DNA from: Owenia fusiformis
Taxonomy: Eukaryota > Annelida > Polychaeta > Sabellida > Oweniidae
Direction: 5' to 3'
Assembly: GCA_903813345.2 (NCBI GenBank)
Contig: CAIIXF020000001.1
Location: 43,493,366 to 43,557,365, forward strand
DNA length: 64,000 nucleotides
The notes under the pieces were generated by a model. The model did no database searches. It worked only from the letters and a program-made list of their open reading frames with translations, and was not told the DNA's origin. The position numbers and the translations under genes were made by a program. Shown here one piece after another: positions 62,413 to 64,000 of this stretch (positions are counted from its first letter, which is position 1; every line of letters starts with the position of its first letter).

Positions 62413-64000
62413 ATTTAGATTTCTTATATTTCAGGTTTAACTGCTTGCCTTCATGCCTTTGAAGCATTGTAACAGACTAGGGGTGATACTAAAATACACC
62501 TAGGTGTAATTGTGTTGTTTGTCATATCCAAAAAACTGATCTCTAATACTCCAATTCGCGATCAGAGTTCTGGTGTAATTAACATAAATATCTCCCATGA
62601 TGTATCGCTTTGGAAGGGACAACTTTTCATTGGCCCGCCGAATGAGTCAATTACTCTGAATGAAACATCCGGAGATTGCAAAGTCAAAGGTCATAATCCG
62701 CTAATTTCATTGCTCGATGATAACATCATAGCGTATGTATAGCATCAAAATGGCGGACGATTACAGATCAAACAAAATTTCAACTAATTCTGATAAAACT
62801 AGCGTGAACCTTGACAAAATGGCAGTTTCTCAACTTCCGATCTTACATCAGCCCTCAAGCATAGTTATATGATCCAATCTGTTCAATAATCAGAAAGATA
62901 ATCGTAGATTCAAAGTTACATTATTTATATTTTTTTGATCTTCAATGGCGTCTGAGTTATTTTTGGGAAATCAGTGACGTCACTGGAATTTGACGGCATT
63001 TTTAACTTCAGATTTCTTCGGTTTTAGGGTTTATAGTTCAAAAAGCCTTGTTGTATATCTTATTACAAACATATCTATCGTTTGTGCAAATGCAACTCTA
63101 CATAAATGTTTAATAAAGCCTCACTCGGCATTGAAAATCGCACCCCTGTATGAGAGCTCTTCAAACAGGAGGTAACTAAACTGAATCGCGTATTGGAGTA
63201 TTGACTCTTTAATGTCATTACAATTACCTATTTACTTGTGCCATATTGTATGCTTGGTCAAAGGCCATATCAAAAAATTACCACAGATTTACTAAATGTT
63301 TGAATATCACCATCTTTGTAATATATTTTCTAGTTCAAGAGTTATGATCCAATTTCTTCAAAATGCCTTTATTATTATAAGAACTTATTTGACACTGCTT
63401 CTGAAAAAATCTACACTTTTAGATGTCATCATTAATTGGGTTAGATCTCAATTTTTTAAAATATCAAAATTGGAATGTTAATGACACATTTGCACACAGT
63501 TTATTGAAAATATAACTTTCAATACTTCACTTATTTAACATTTACTCCCAATCTGAAATTGTTAATTCAGCCTTTTTTTAGTCTTTATTTTATTCTGTAT
63601 CTATAAATAGTTTATTTACTTTCTACTTGAATAATAATAAATGGGAAGGTCAAAGTTGTTTCATTAAGATAAAATTGTTAATTATGATTAAAAGATCAGC
63701 TCTCATATTCAAAAGCTTAATCATAAAAGTAGGTTCGTAAATCAAAACAAATTGTCATATTTGAACTTCATATTCTTGAAAACTGTGAACTTTATATTAT
63801 GACAGATAAGTCAGTCACTTATGTTTCACTGATGAGGGGTGATATAAATACTTTATGATAAATGATCATAAACTATTGTTATTATAGTCACATACAGTAT
63901 TTGTATTAAGTATTTCCAGTAACAATATACCAATAAAATATTTATGTGAATACACTTTAACTGCTCTCTGGTCGGACAGTATAATACATGTGTGAGTCCT

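Larger units (their letters stand above)
60951..64000 (+). other. First intron of the NUDT3-like gene (to window edge)
   Basis: Begins at donor GTAGAT and contains the family F element with its tRNA-like sequence. No exon matching the Nudix box (GGGMEPEE region) was found in any plus-strand frame, so the intron extends beyond the window. Confidence 0.5.

Noticed and set aside
1-64000. LTR retroelements or other virus-like elements
   Set aside because: No long direct terminal repeats and no reverse transcriptase, integrase or capsid-like reading frames were recognised in this window.

Overview
The window is AT-rich, intron-dense nuclear DNA of an animal. Introns are long, splice sites are GT-AG with two U12-type exceptions, and the space between exons is full of short palindromic DNA transposons. 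The recognisable genes are core metazoan ones (SMG8, SNRNP27, eIF3i, a NUDT3-type Nudix hydrolase). The copies are clearly diverged from vertebrate ones, so a bilaterian invertebrate, probably marine, is likely. I cannot name the phylum from sequence alone.

Layout. 1-10.4 kb has no gene I can support, only transposon copies. 10.6-34.9 kb (+) is a complete 19-exon SMG8 gene (nonsense-mediated decay; predicted 923 aa). Its first coding exon is short and lies 8.6 kb upstream of the second. The 6-kb intron 8 holds a complete antisense 7-exon cytochrome P450 gene (24042-28269, predicted 511 aa). 35-39.7 kb is repeat-rich: a TTAA-flanked foldback element and a 544-bp tandem duplication. 39771-40244 (-) is an intronless SNRNP27. 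40.7-42.5 kb is a four-unit tandem array with two transposon insertions at nearly the same unit position. 43.2-48.6 kb (+) is a leucine-rich-repeat gene (413 aa) with a mariner derivative in one intron. 51.4-57.6 kb (-) is eIF3i in nine exons (321 aa), arranged tail-to-tail with the LRR gene. 57.6-64 kb holds two tRNA-like sequences, foldback elements and the first exon of a NUDT3-like gene that continues beyond the window.

The genes are not a functional cluster. SMG8, SNRNP27 and eIF3i are housekeeping genes of RNA decay, splicing and translation; the P450 and the LRR gene are unrelated neighbours. The most unusual items are the P450 (a calcium-loop-like insert after its signal sequence and no I-helix acid-threonine motif), two U12-type introns about 20 kb apart, a foldback transposon that appears to carry a host first exon on each arm, a mariner derivative with its two DNA-binding motifs in opposite orientations, and the insertion hotspot in the tandem array. 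All exon models are by eye from splice sites and reading-frame continuity; no searches were run.
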